From: Atriophallophorus winterbourni
Lineage: Eukaryota; Platyhelminthes; Trematoda; Plagiorchiida; Microphallidae
Direction of reading: 5' to 3'
Length of the DNA stretch: 64,000 bases
Assembly: GCA_013407085.1 (NCBI GenBank)
Contig: JACCGJ010018622.1
Location: 1 to 64,000, forward strand
The translations under genes and the position numbers were made by a program. Positions within the stretch are counted from its first letter, which is position 1; each line of letters opens with the position of its first letter. Below are positions 21,144 through 34,378 of this stretch, piece after piece. The notes under the pieces are model-generated. The model worked only from the letters and a program-made list of their open reading frames with translations, ran no database searches and had not been told where the DNA came from.

Positions 21144-21640
21144 TCAGAAAAAAACAGCCCCGTTGTGGTTCAGGCCCTGCATTAAACTCGTGACGGAACT
21201 GCAGTATATAGGTTCTTCTGGAAGATTGTTCCAGAAACTTACCATTCTAAGGCTGCAAAAGTGTTTCACGGAGTCTAACCGACATTGTTCCTTATGACGT
21301 TTAAATGAATAAACGCACATGTCCAACTCGTGACTTAGGTAAATGAAGTCGTTTTTCGATGCCACTCAAGGTTTTAATTGATGATGTTTAACTTGTGTTC
21401 GCAGAGCTTGCGTAGTTGGTGTTGGACGTTTCGTAATCAGGCTAGATGGCATCAGTAGCAACACGTCTTTGAGTCATCTCATACACGAAAAAAGTTATCA
21501 AGACTTCAAGCGTGCAGAGTTAGGTTTCCCACGCTGTCACTCAATAATGCGAGTAGCAAGACGCTGTAATTTTTCCAGCCTAATGATGTCCATAAATTAT
21601 AAAGGGCACCACGCTTGAACTGAATATTCTAGATGAAGCC
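21144..21640 (-). mobile_element. CR1-like LINE, C-terminal part, degenerate
   Basis: The minus strand shows EKLQRLATRI, MASKNDFIYLSHELDMCVYS and FCSLRMVSFWNNLPEEP. Stops interrupt it. The end is comparable to the 20144-20503 copy. Confidence 0.7.
21405..21456 (-). repeat. Single arm of the hammerhead-like repeat
   Basis: The reverse complement reads CTGATGCCATCTAGCCTGAT then TACGAAACGTCC. It is the same wording as the arms at 24425-24545. It lies within the LINE remnant above. Confidence 0.5.
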
Positions 21641-21656
21641 GATCTATGCATTGTGA

Positions 21657-23830
21657 GTGGGGGATTTTAACTCTCCTGAAGTCGTCGGTGAACCCAGCCC
21701 AAATACGTTGGCTGCGGATCTGGATGATTTCATCAGCAGCCATCCTTTGTACAACCACGTTAATGTTGCTACACGCTTTCAGAGTGGCGATTGTAAATCT
21801 TTACTCGATCTAGTGCTGACTAACGAGGAACTGATGGTAGAAAAAATTCATTATGATCTGCCCTTAGGAAAGAGCGACCACATCGTCCTTACAATTTTTT
21901 CGTTTCTTACGCCGAATTCCTCGACGAAGAGGTATCCCTGGTACGGATAGTGACGGACTACAAGGCTTTTCGAGAAATTGTCAGTGCTAACAACTTCAAA
22001 TTCATGTTAAATGGCAATCCTGAGCTCACCTGGTCCATATTTGTCTCCCAGCGGCACATTCTACTGCAAAAATCATCGACTTCCAAAACAGACAAACGAC
22101 GTATCCTACGTACTTTCATTTGTAGTAGAACTCGTAAATGGATCTGCTGCAGAAACGCTGCGTGACGTACGTTCCGATCGGAAGAAAGTGTGCGAAATTG
22201 GGAAGCATATCAACAATTACGCAACCAATGTACGTCTCTAGTGCGTCAAGATAAGCTGGATTACCATAACAAGTTAACTACACGGTTTCTGAACAACCGA
22301 AAACTGCTATACCGTCATATAAATGGCAAAAGAAAAGTGATAACTGGTATCCCCCCACTGAAAATTGAAGGCGGCTCCATATTGACTTCTATGGAAGCCG
22401 CAAATACCCTGAAGGATCACTACATGCCGGTATTACAGAATTGCCAACCATTTTCGTTGAATATCACCCCACCCCCACTAAGACTCTCTACTATTCTGTT
22501 CACCGCTGATCATGCATCTCCGTGAAAATTCACCACCTGGAGTAGACCGGATCACACCGAAAGCATTGCGTGCGGTTGCTGCGCAACTTTGTGAACCACT
22601 TTCCATGTACTTCCAACGTCTATTCGATACCTTTCATGTTCCCGAAGATTGGAAACAGGGGATCGTGGAAACCGCAGTGATCCTGCGAATTATCGCCTAG
22701 TCACTCTGCTCTCTGTGCTTTCCAAAGTAATGGAATCTATTGTATCCGATGATTTGATGGCTTTTATGGAGAACACGAATGCTGTCGATGCAGGCTATGG
22801 TGTCGATGTTATATACCAGAAGGGCATCTAAAGATGCCAAACTCATCAAAAATTGTTGATTACTTCGCACACGATATGCTGGTCGAGAAGCATCTCAATC
22901 TGTCTAGATTGTTTGAAAATATGTACAGTAAGCTGTCCTACAATAATGATCACCATGTCGTGCATCTAAATTTTAACACGGATTTCGTCGCAAATAATAG
23001 CTCTCTACCAACTTTGGCGCTCCATATAAAATAACACAAATGAATGAATCGATCGAACGATATGTTGCTGGGCAACGTCGAACCAGCTCCCTTGCAACCC
23101 ACGAAAATGCCGATCTCTTCGCATTCGTCACCCTGGTGAACCTAGGTACAAGCTAGGGGACACCGAACTCTCGGTGATTATGTTAGAAAAAGACCTCGGC
23201 GTATTAGTTCAAAGTGATCTTGGGTGCTCAGCCTAATGTTCCCTCGCATCCAGTCACCAATCGCAACGCAGGGCTCCTCGAAAGGGTCTTCGGGTATTTT
23301 GACCGCCGCCTCTTTTCCTCACTCTTACACGCGTACATCAGACATCACCTGGAATATGCGGTATCCGTTTTGTCTTCATGGCAAAAGCGTGACCATCACG
23401 TCCTAGAGCAGGCTCAACGGAGGTTCACAAAGCTCGTCAAAGGACTCAGTTTACTGAACTATGAGGACCGCCTCCAGCAACTCAACGTGTTCTCGATGAG
23501 TTACCGTCACATCCGAGAGGATCTGAACTGGTTTTCCAGATCCTTAAGGAGAACAACATCCATGCCATGGACTGCTTTTGATGGAACCCAGTTACGGAAC
23601 CCGGGGACATGTCTTCAAGCTAGCTCACCAGCCCAGTCGGTTGAACTGCCTTAAATTTTTCTTTTCTGTCCGTACCCCTCGTGTTTGGAATGATCTACCA
23701 GTTTTTGTCGCAACCTCTCCGTTTTAAAAAGCGACTTGGCGCTTATTTCTATTTTTCGCAACAAGTTTAATGGATTTTCGCTTTTCCTTCTTTCCAATAC
23801 TGCACCCATTTTCCTCTTCCTTTTCAGATA
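21657..23830 (+). mobile_element. CR1-like LINE, endonuclease to C-terminus, degenerate
   Basis: Endonuclease end MGDFNSPEVVGEPSPNTLAA and SLLDLVLTNEE (21657-21950). RT start SPPGVDRITPKALRAVAAQL and NYRLVTLLSVLSKVMESIV (22530-22760). C-terminal RHHLEYAVSVLSSWQKRDHH and VLEQAQRRFTKLVKGL (23330-23450). The RT core is missing, and 22810-23035 is a foreign or scrambled stretch. Many shifts. Confidence 0.82.
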
Positions 23831-23839
23831 CATATACAG

Positions 23840-24420
23840 AACTACGCCGATTCATCTCCCCCTGTATTGACTGTTATGATACATAACCCCACCCTTTATG
23901 GAACTTTGGCAAATGACGCCAAACCCGCTGAACTCCACCCGTCCCCCTGTACTGACTATCATATGGTTATATTTTAAGCTCATAGCTTTTTGTACCATAA
24001 TATACTATTGACTATTGAATATTCTAGAAGAAGCAGATCTATTCAGTGTGGGAGAGAAAATAATCTGAGTTTTCTGTCCACAGCCACTGATTTACGTCGA
24101 AAAGTAAATTCAGCCATGCAGCGCAGCGGTCGTCAACTGAAGGGACAGACCTGGGATTAATGTGGACTCAAAGAAAAACTGTTCAGATATCAGAGTCACA
24201 GTGCTACTGTGTAACGACAAAACTTAGAACTTATATTTTAGTGCTTTTATAATTTTAGCGCCCAAATATTGGCTCACGCAACCGCCTTTTCCCTTGCCCC
24301 CTTAATGGGTGGAGTGATTTTCCACTATGCACATTTGAGGTATTATAAATTTTATAATTGTGTGATTTCCAAAACGATACGATAACAGTATTCTGTAAGT
24401 TGTTAGATGGTTTTCGCCGA
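23840..24420. other. Unassigned AT-rich stretch
   Basis: I see no coding homology or repeat apart from a possible LINE 3' tail near 23980-24020. Confidence 0.4.
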
Positions 24421-24424
24421 TCTT

Positions 24425-24545
24425 GTGTAGTTGTTGTTGGACAGTTTCGTCAGCAAGCTAGATGACTCATCGAATTCGAAAAAGTTCGGCCTGATGATGT
24501 CATCTAGCTGGATGACCGAAACGAAACGTTCAAACTACACGAGCT
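24425..24545. repeat. Inverted repeat with hammerhead-ribozyme-like core
   Basis: Left arm GTGTAGTTG (24425) to CGTCAGCAAGCTAGATGAC. Right arm GTCATCTAGCTGGATGACC, then GAAACG, to CAAACTACAC (24540). The plus strand holds CTGATGA (24491-24497), a five-pair stem GTCAT/ATGAC, then GAAA (24518-24521), the order of a hammerhead core. GTTTCGT (24444-24450) can pair with ACGAAAC (24521-24527). Base 10.1/11.1 is a mismatch and stem I is poor, so activity is doubtful. Confidence 0.5.
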
Positions 24546-24869
24546 CGACGGACAACCATGAACAACACAATTCATCCTGAAGATTTTTTGATTTCTTAAA
24601 AAATGATAAGGTACTATTCTATCAATTTGTGCGTCCAATGATTGTATCCATCTTGATTGTTCCACATAGTGTCCTTGTTTCATTTGATTACCCGCGCGTA
24701 GGTCATTATTATACGGTGCTTATCTCGAAATCGATTATGTATTTGGATCAAACAGAAACCACGCAGCCTGGCGTTCCATTCCATACTATACCATACAAAT
24801 AAGTGAGCCTAAACATTCATTTAATTCTGTTTAATACGAATCATATGGGTACTTGATTCTCATTGGAAT

Positions 24870-25395
24870 AACGAAGCTGAAGACGGCTTTAACAACCATT
24901 TTACGATTTCCGTCCTCGACACGACTGATCCAGGTCTCTGGTTCGCATAAACAGAAGTTCTATTCAAGTCGTATCGTGTTGGAACGCAACGCACATGCGA
25001 CAACTGCGTTTTCATAATGCTTCCAGCCTCTGTTGCAAGAGAAGTTTCGGATTTGATTTAAGATCAACCAGCCACAGATCCTTACGATAACCTCAAATCT
25101 GCAATTCTCTCGCAAATTGGTTTGACCGATAAAAAAATCTAGCGAAAAGTCTAATCTGGCACTTACAACATGTGATACAGTTTCATGAGACACAAAGTCG
25201 ACGAACGGGTGCTACGACAGATTTCAATGCAGAGTTTGCCGAAAGATTTACGCAATATTCTGGTTATCATGGAAGCCAACAATAACCTAGAAAAGGTTGC
25301 ACATGTTGCAAATGACGTCTATGACATCGCTCGTAACACATCAATCTGCACAGTCAGCCAAACGATTTTTATAAATTATACTTCCAGCGCAATTT
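24870..25395 (+). mobile_element. Ty3/gypsy gag remnant
   Basis: Shifted frames read TTDPGLWFA, VAREVSDLI, QPATDPYDNLKSAILSQIGL and SLPKDLRNILVIMEANN. This is the gag of a fluke gypsy family (DPxLWFA...SLPKDLRNIL pattern). It is different from the gypsy at 29950-39116. Ends near 25395, with no pol following. Confidence 0.75.
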
Positions 25396-25399
25396 AGAA

Positions 25400-27100
25400 C
25401 ATATATATATATCTTATACTAAATCCAAGATCAGCGATTTGACTCGAAAAGTACCACGCCTGAACAGAATTCACAGTGCGAAACGGGTCGTTAAAATGTA
25501 TGCAAATAAGCTTTTTTGACATCAAAGCCGTTCTCGCATTAGAAAAACCAACATTTGAACACAAAATCACACATCCGAACACCACCATGCGTATGATACT
25601 ATTAAGGTAGTTCGGTGCATAATCCGTTCATTGCACGCCCCATGAAGTTTAAAAAAAACAATATAACAATAAAGGAAACCGTGAGGTATGCAGTGAAGGC
25701 GGCAGCTCTGTCTGGCAGTACCGCTAAAGGTTATTTTACGTCATCGATGGTTCAACAAAAATGACTTTTCTGATCGAACAGTGCGTCATCCCACCCACAG
25801 ATTCAGATCGGATAAACCACGATTCAGCGAACCTACATGCGGCCAACGATACGAGAACACATGCAAACGGCCAATGATCACTCTCCATCGACCACGATCT
25901 GCAACGTAACTTTCGATAGAATTGTAATGTTCCGACGTCCAAACCCTGTTGTGGGAGCTGATTTCTAGTCACAATTTAATCTTTCATCCAACATGAGTAC
26001 TGGAAAACTCGTTCTTAATGTTACAATGAGCAACGCCATTTGTTTAATTCACTCTTACAAACTATTCGAGTCCTTATTTTTTATGCTGCACCGAATTACA
26101 ATTATTTTATGAAGGAATTTTTTCTATATATAAACCCTGTTAAACACGACACTCCTCTCAAGCATGACACCAAACACCTCTGAGACATCAGGTTTTTAGT
26201 AGATCACGCAGTCTGTCAGATAATACACTCGAAGCTAATGAAACGAGAATTTGAGCATCCAAATCACCTGGAGCAGCACCACTTCATATTGTCGAAAAGA
26301 ACAATTCAGACGTCTAGCGTCAATTTGGTGATAATCGTGATTCGAATCGAGTCGCGATCGATGACTGATATTCTATTCCACACATACATGATTCTGCACT
26401 GTGGCTTCACGGAAAATATGTATTTTAAAAGTTGTATTTAATGTGCGCATATTATCAAATCCCGTAGCCGCCGAAGATATTCTCAAAACTTTCATCCCCA
26501 CAATATTTAGTTTGTTCCAATTCTTCAGGATGCAATGCTGCACAGACCTTTCAAAGATCCATGGACCATGTCTTAATCGCCAGTGCAAATCCCACTGAAC
26601 ACGTCATCTACTGATTGACTTGGTGGTGTTTCTATTTGACTTTGTGTTGCATCTATCTGTCCAATATGAAGTTTCTATGCGCTTAGTCTAATTTCTCATG
26701 GCATTAGTCTGCGGCTAATTTCCCAACGACTTTTGATCGTGTTCAACATATCTTTGCCCAAAAACGTTATTTTAAAGAGCTTGAAACCGATGACCTCATA
26801 ATTAGTAGATTTGAGGATGCAAAGCGTGTCCGACACAGCTACATCATGCAGGCCAAGTATATCACCGAGGTATCTCTATTGCAGCTGATCTTGATTGCGC
26901 TACTCTGCTTCATCAGTTTCTTTATCAGCTTCTGGGACTCCCAGAGGGATTGAACTTCGAACATCCCTCTGATTCGTTTGGTCTTGTTGCTGAGAGTTCC
27001 AGGCTGTTTCCCACTAAGGCACATGACTATTAGTACCCAGGAATGTCATGATTATATAGTTCTTCTAGCGAGATATCTAGGTTGAAAAGTTTCGTTAATT
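25400..27100. other. Unassigned stretch
   Basis: Several open frames of 60-78 codons on both strands, none recognisable. 26720-27030 has a plus-strand run of about 100 codons with wording like TFDRVQHIF, possibly a LINE scrap. Confidence 0.35.
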
Positions 27101-28300
27101 TTTTAACAGTTAGGAGTAAATCTAGATGTGTAATAAAAGAGAGGCGCAGATTCTCATGTTCTTCGGGAGAAGATTCCAGAGTTTAGCCTTTTTTTCAGGT
27201 AAACGTTTCTCCATACTAACATGCGGAATCTTGGTAGTTCCACTATGTTATCTTGATTTCTTTAGTTATACCTAGAATCTTGTCGGAAGTGAACAGTCGA
27301 ATTCATATGTACATTTTTCAGAAGATATTATTCTAAAAACAGTATAAGGTTGTGCCTAATTTTACAGAACCATAATGGTTCTATCATGAAATGCATACAC
27401 CTTTCTCCTTATGATTGATTCGAGTTATTTCCAATGATTGATTTGGTGAAAGTACGTTGTCTCATTTCTTAGGCGATGCTTTTAGTTGCTGCTATACATA
27501 ATATTACAGAAATCAAAGAGAGGTTTAATGAAAAGTTTATAAAGTTCTGATTTTCAGTGTGAGAGAGTAAATAACTTATGAATCATATTTACATTCTGCT
27601 TCTCATTCGAGGTCACCTGATTTATATGCTCGTAGAATGTAAATAATGCATAATTGATGAACCCAAGAGCAATGTGCAGTCGATCATTTGAATGGGCTTA
27701 TTATTATGAAGGATTTATCTATCAGGTATTGTACACCTTAAAGTCATGAACTTAGATTTATCTACCAATAATGTCATCTCAGTTGGATAATGTATCTAAA
27801 TCTTTGTGCAATGTAAGTTTTTGCTTCTAAAGATTGGAAAGAAATGACTAATTTTAAGTCGTATGTAAACAAGAATTAGAAATGACTGTATGTGCAGCGT
27901 TAATATATAGGAGAAATCGTAATGGACCTAAAACACTGCCTTGTATCGCGCCACTTGTGATCTGCAGGGTGCGCGATCTATGAGCATTGATTGCAACGCA
28001 GTATGTGGGATCTGTAAGGAGAGAGGTGAGCCACGAGAGAAGATTCACACCTTTACCAAATGAACTGAGCTTTGATAGCAACAGTTTATGTGATACTGTG
28101 TCGAAAGCTTGTGATATATCCAGGAAGAAAAAAATTACTGCTAAGCAATTTTCAATTGAGCTTGTGATGAAGTCTAAGTATTCTAACTGGCAAGTAATGC
28201 AGGATCTTTTGTCAAGGAACCCGTGCTGTGCCCTAGAAAAAATACTAGCTGTAAAGTATTCTAGTATATATTTCTTTACATTTTATTTCAAATAATCTTG
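27100..28300 (-). mobile_element. CR1-like LINE, RT core and decayed 3' part
   Basis: The minus strand at 28140-27860 reads FLDISQAFDTVSHKLL, LLSWLTSLLTDPTYCVAIN and SGAIQGSVLGPLRFLLYIN. The last is the segment before the catalytic ADD, where an intact copy has GSVLGPLLF. Downstream part (27100-27850) is not clearly readable. Confidence 0.75.
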
Positions 28301-29630
28301 ATAGAAAAGCTATATCGTTTATCAGTCAGTAGTTCGTGACTTAGTGTTTTGAGCCTGATTTGTATCTGGATATAACAATTGAGTGTTTTTATTCTGCTGT
28401 AAAAGGTACTATATACGATAGATGCGTTGAATAAGTTCAGCAAGAGAAGTTGATTGTATTTGCCACCCATTTTGCATATGACTGGAGGTATGCGTGCTAT
28501 GTCATGTTTAAGACTGACTGTTGCTTGCTAACAGACTTTAATTACGTCATTCAAGTTTATTCTCGAATTATTCTGTGTACCGAACGAATGAAGTTGACTG
28601 ACATCAAATTACTCGAATTTGATTCATTGAAAATTTGTATTTTAATAAAAACGAATTTTTCATGCGGGACTATTTGGAAATCTGACAGTAAATTTATTCA
28701 TACTATTTCCTGTTGAACCATCATAATAGTTTTAAACCCACAGAATTTAAACTATTGTCAGTTTTCTGTTCAGAAATTTCTCCAAATTTCCAGGTCACGA
28801 CATCGAAGAAATTGGCATTCAAAGAATAATCTGGAATGTGCTTTTTTATTTTGAAATTAAAGAAACCTGTTATTCAAAAACGTGTGTTAACGAGAATATG
28901 TGAGTACATAGAAAAATGTAAATTAGTACTTTACAATAATATTGTGTGTTTGGAAAAACCAGAGATACTGAACTCACGACAATATTTGTCAATATCATTT
29001 TGTATGTTAAATTGTAATATATTATCCTTCTTAGCATAATGTTCCACATGAAATATACAATTAAATCATGGTTTCCAACTCTACAATGGCTGCACATTAT
29101 CCTTCGGTAATGGCAATTTGATCAAAAACACACGGCGATATGTGCTGTTTGGTGGCAAAGCACCCTTTGTGCGGAGTATATGAGACCTTCGGTGTTTGAA
29201 TGTAGTCACCACTCTCTATCTCTGAAGCTATTCGTGATGCATGATAAATATCTGAAAATCTTTCGGTCAACTATTAGTTGTTAGAATGTTTTGGGAGTAA
29301 TACAGAGCGTTTCCTCATTTTTTTTAAATAATTCTGTAATCTAAATGAATTTGATTCTTAATTAAACATAAGTGTTTCAGTTTCGTTTACAATCAACTTC
29401 ATCAGTTCAATCATTTACCATTCCTTGGGACACTGTTATAGTAGACAAAGCAAATAAGTTCTCCAAACAAGGCATCGATAACGTTTATTGAATTTTGCTT
29501 CAGGGATTCGCATTGTGTCAAACTTGCAATCGATGTTCCTTATTCAGAAGACATTCAGATTATATTCGTGTTTATCGCGGACGTTTCAGAATTCTCAGTG
29601 ATAAAGTGAGACAATTTGTAAACTGTGTGG
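28300..29630. other. Unassigned AT-rich stretch
   Basis: Short open frames only. No repeat or protein homology seen. Confidence 0.4.
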
Positions 29631-29639
29631 ATTTTTTAA

Positions 29640-29870
29640 TAATCGCCTTCTGTTCCTGACCACGAATTACTATGTGATTCTGCGTTTTATCAACGTGGTT
29701 TATTCTATGAACCCCATGTAACAGTGGCATTCATGTATAACTTTGTCTACGACTTATACAATGTTTCAAGGATCAATGAACCTGGTGACAGAAAACAGCC
29801 AAAAAACTGTGCTTTTTGTATGTGCGGGAAATGTGAGCAACACATTACTTTAATTGAAAACACTAATATT
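29640..29870 (+). repeat. LTR-like repeat shared with 54650-54850
   Basis: GTGAGCAACACATTA (near 29838), CTATGTGATTCTGCG, and GAACCCCATGTAACAGTGGC recur with small changes at 54676-54810. There the last reads GAACCCTATATAACAGTTGG. Its position just upstream of a gypsy gag suggests LTR remains, but I could not define ends. Confidence 0.4.
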
Positions 29871-29949
29871 AATTTTCCAATTGTTTAACTTATATATATT
29901 AATATACCGCATAATTCGAATACAAAATGGGTTTGATTCTCACTTCTAT

Positions 29950-31588
29950 ACGATGGTTGATAGTTTCAATTAGTTCTGTAGAATACAATTCCTTACAATT
30001 GGAGCCGCGGTTAGTCAGCTCATTTTCTCAAAATTTCTGATCTTTCAATATATGTCCAACCACAATATAAATCGAAGATTATCTGGAAGGGTTTAAAATT
30101 TGTTGTTTTATGTTGTTGCTGGTGAAACGCGAGATTTAATCATTGCTGCGCATTTCCTTATTTCACAGAGGGAAGATGCTTATACTTTGTTCAAAATTTC
30201 ATCATTTCCAATTCATCTGCAAAGAAGACTTTCAATGAATTGAAATCACTTTTACTAGCTCATGTAACAAAAATTTTCTATCTGTAATACGACAACAATA
30301 GGAAAGCCAGAATATTCGTCGACTTCTTTTTAAATTTCAAGCACAACCTTTACGATTTGCATTTGAGGAGAAACTAAATGGCCATTTAAGCCATCGCCTA
30401 ATCGCTGGTGTTAATAAAACTTATATATATCGTCTGTTAATAATGGTGAATAATCTAAATTTTTATAATGTTGAACTAATAAGTGAACATTTTGAAGATG
30501 TTACAAAAAAACAGTAGCCAAAATAATACCATCAATTAATCTGTTTTGTTTCTAACCTACAGACCAGTCAGTCAACCAACCGAACAGAGCGGTAAATAGA
30601 TAACAAGGTCATACCAAATAGAACACACAAATTCAGTGAAAGTAATTCCATTTCGAAAACGGATATTCGAAAAATGTGCATCTTGTGGCAAGTTACATTC
30701 TCGATTCACATTTCCATTTCGTAATGCTAAATGTTTCAAACGTGTTAAAATTACGCAGATTAAGTCAGTTTAACGTAATTTTAAGGCATGTTACATTAAT
30801 AATAATAATTCAGAAGTAACCAATGTAGAAAATCACATGATTTCATTGTCTTTATCTGTATTACCATCCACTGTTTCTCATATTACATAAAGTGTATTCA
30901 ATAATAATGGTTCGAAACAATTCATACTCTATAAATCCAGTGTGTAGTCGTCGGCATTTGCTCTATCACGAACAAATAAGGAACAACAAAACCAGTCGAG
31001 TATTCATTCATTGTGATGAAATCTGTTTAACCGGTCGGTCTAAAGGCGCTGGAATAACTTCTCATTTTTATTAATAGCTCATCACCAAAATCTGGAATCC
31101 ACGCAATGAAAGATATAATTCGTTAGTGTGCATCGTTTTCACACGGTATCGGAATAGAACTTTATCATTTCCAAATAATCGGTGATCTAATATTTTTTGA
31201 ACGTAGCCCGATTGCAACTGATTAAAGGAAAGATATTCTAAAAGTGATTAATTCTTTGTTGTAAGGTGGTATTTTTGTTTATGAGGAAGACTCCAAAATG
31301 GCTACGCCAATATTTGCGCATTTGAAAATAAATGGTCCAACGTTCCGCGATTGTGGTATTTACATGTTAACACTGAACCCTCGACTGATGATGTACAACT
31401 GAATTGCCCAATGCTATATTATCTGGTTTACATGGTTAATGTGCTTTCTCGAAAATCGATCTATAATGACTATTTGAAGCTACTGCTTTATAAATCTTCA
31501 ACCATTAACGCACCATTTGGATTATATCGTAATAAGTTTCTTCCGTTTGGATTACCTCCTTCACAGCTGTATTTTTAAATGTAATAAC
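29950..31588 (+). mobile_element. Ty3/gypsy retroelement, left part (gag to early RT)
   Basis: Broken frames read EEKLNGHLSHRLIAGVN (gag) and ASCGKLHSRFTFPFRN (zinc-knuckle region). Near 31500 comes NAPFGLYRNKFLPFG, the RT stretch that in gypsy elements reads GLYRFNRLPFG. The frame is cut at 31588 by the BEL insertion and resumes at 37955. Confidence 0.8.
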
Positions 31589-34138
31589 TGTATCGACTAC
31601 AGTCGTTGGATAACGCGTAGACCACCCGTTTCTTATTTCGACAAATTAAAACAATGATTCGAGTTTACTACGGTTCTATTAACAAGATTAATAGACAACA
31701 TCAATTGACAAACATCAACTGTACCGGGTTGTACAAATGATGTGAGCCGAAAATGCTTTAAGTTTCCAAACGACAACAATAAATTCAGCCAATGCTAACA
31801 AGATAGACTGCAAAATTATAAATGCAAAGGAATAAAATTACCAATACAATGGTGAACAATCGTTTCTGTTTTCTCCAAATACCACGTGCAAAACTATGTA
31901 TAATTTAATGGCAGCCAAGCAATAATGATAATAATACTATATTCCTGGTAAACCAAGGCATGCAAAAACATTATCTGGTTATCAATGTGTACAAAATAAA
32001 TGAATTGTAAAAATGACCTTATCAAGCGGAATTTTTTAACATTTTCCGTTTAATAAAGGATGGTAAATTTACAATGGTAAGAAAGTTAATATTTCCGCGC
32101 AATGTCACACAGTAACAAAGTTTCATCTAGATTGCATCAAAATAAGCAAATGAAGAGGATGAGATTAATTCTGGAGCAGAAATTGAAAAAAAGAATAGAA
32201 AAAAATATGAAAGAAATGGTGCGCATGAAGATTTAATTGTCACAGTAAAAATAAATTTACGAAATAAAGAAAGTTCTTTTATAAATATATAAATTGATTT
32301 CTTCGGAATGTTGGTGGATGTGATTGAAAAAAATTACATGGAAAATCCAAAGTTAAATTGAAATAATTAGAAAGTGAAGGGGATGAGAGATTGTAGTTTA
32401 AATTGCTTAAGGTTTGGTCAGGTTTGTACGATCCAGGAAAGTCGAAGAATTGTCGAATAATGAAAACCAAAACTGTTCGCCAGTAGGGCTTGCGGTTCAT
32501 ATAGAAGAATCAGCCTTATGCGGAAGAAGCAAGGGCCAGTATCGGAGTTGGTTTGGGAGTCGGAGACACTGGAACACAATTGAAGATATTCTCTTCACCA
32601 TCATGGACTGAGGTTATCAAAATGAAATAATAAATCGATTATGAACGATAAAAAAGATGGAAAAACAATATTTTGACGTTTTTGGCGTTTTTTTGTTTTT
32701 TTAATAAATACGTTATGGTTAACTATGTTCTCATACATAAATGGGTTCATTATAAGCAGTTAACGGGTAAGGATATGGTCATATGATAAAAATGATTATA
32801 AAACGCTGTGTAGCAACGTGACGAGACATACCTAGACCCTAGGTAACGTGACAATACAGCAGCGTTATAAATATAAAATCACAAAAATTAATTTTTAGAT
32901 ATTTCGAATTTTTTGATTTAGAGAAATTTGTTTAAGATGGAAACCTGAATTGAAACAATAAGGAAAACTAGGTTTACACCAAAAGGTAGGTAAAACAATC
33001 CTAAAGAGATACAATAAGCATAGATATATATACTTAATAATACCACGTATTTCGGACATTGTGAACTGTTCTATGCGTGTGCTAATGTACAAAATACTTA
33101 CAATTGGTTCAATAACCAGGAATACCGTGACAAAATATATTGTCTATAGAAGTGTTTATTTTGAGAATTTCACAAAGCGTTGGAGCAGTAAGAGATTCTA
33201 CGAGTGCTTCAAATTTACCTGTAGATGTGTACATGCGAAAATGGAGTGGAAGAGAATTCCAAAGATGTGCGAGTAAGGGGAATATGTAATAGCCTCATTC
33301 GGTTACGTCGTACATAACGATTACAATCTTGGAAGCGCATTGTAGACCTAAGCTTAACTAGGTTCTGTGTGATGATACGGAAGGAAAGAAAAAGATTAAG
33401 GCGAATTCTACTTAACCATAGCGGGTCAATGTCTAGTAGATTGCATCGTACTTTATAAGATGAAGGATTAGAGTAGCATAACATGATTTTGCTAATTCTA
33501 TGTTGCAGGCTTTCTAAGAGTAAACAGTCACGCCTAGCAATGTGAGAGTAGGCTGTATTACAGTAGTCAGGAAGCGGTAATACTTTCATTTTATAAAGAC
33601 TCAGTCTACTTTCACGAAGGAAGAATTTTTGATTGATCAAACCAAAATTCTGTCTAGCTCTTGCTATGAGAAATCTTACTTGTTCGTTGAAATTAAGAGA
33701 TGAAGAATACCTTAATCCTAAGTCTTTGATTCCGTTAGATGGTGCGAGGAGTGTATTGTTGAGAATGATACTACCAGGGGGTATTGAGCAGCGTATACCC
33801 ATGAATTGCGGCTTCAGATATGAGAATTCTAACCCTCATCGTGAGCCCTAACTTGAAAGGGTTGAAAGATCATCGTTGAGGTAGTCTATAGCCTGTGATA
33901 TCTTTATGGCTGGAAAAGCTAGTTTAATATCATCCACAAAGCTAAAGAGCTTTGAGTTTTTTTAAAAAAATCTTGTATATCATTAGTATATATGAATTAC
34001 TTCAATAAAAAAAGGGGGTGTACAAGTGGATAAGGAAAATGTATACACAAAAACAATGGGAGATAAAACTGTTGAGAATTAATAAGAATCCAAACAGAAA
34101 ATAAGAAGGAATTTTAAACAAAAATTTCGTCATTTACA
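31589..34138 (-). repeat. BEL 3' LTR, interrupted
   Basis: 31589-31925 matches 37466-37795 of the other LTR, and 33989-34138 matches 37797-37954. Everything between is a CR1-like LINE. By eye there are roughly a dozen to fifteen differences over about 265 aligned bases in the first block. Confidence 0.9.
31926..33988 (-). mobile_element. CR1-like LINE inserted in the BEL LTR, 5'-truncated
   Basis: The minus strand at 33802-33215 is open and reads VRFLIARARQNFGLINQKFF, LYKMKVLPLPDYCNTAYSHI and RRNRMRLLHIPLTRTSLEFS. The 3' UTR and ATTATTATC-like end (31925-31945) are repeated in opposite orientation at about 41560-41640. Confidence 0.88.
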
Positions 34139-34378
34139 CCTCCCGCCAAATTCCTTCTAAACCTGGTGTTCTGAATGAAACTAACTAATTGATTCCGCCT
34201 CCTTACCCAACTACTCCAATCTCAACCAAAAAAACGCATGACAAACGGCAAGTTACTTTATTGATTGGCGAGTCGCACACGCCACATCGCATTGCTATCA
34301 CTGGACATCTGTGGCTTTTTATAAAAAACGATTGACAAACGTAGACTCAACACCTCCTCCAGCTTTGCTCCTGACCCT

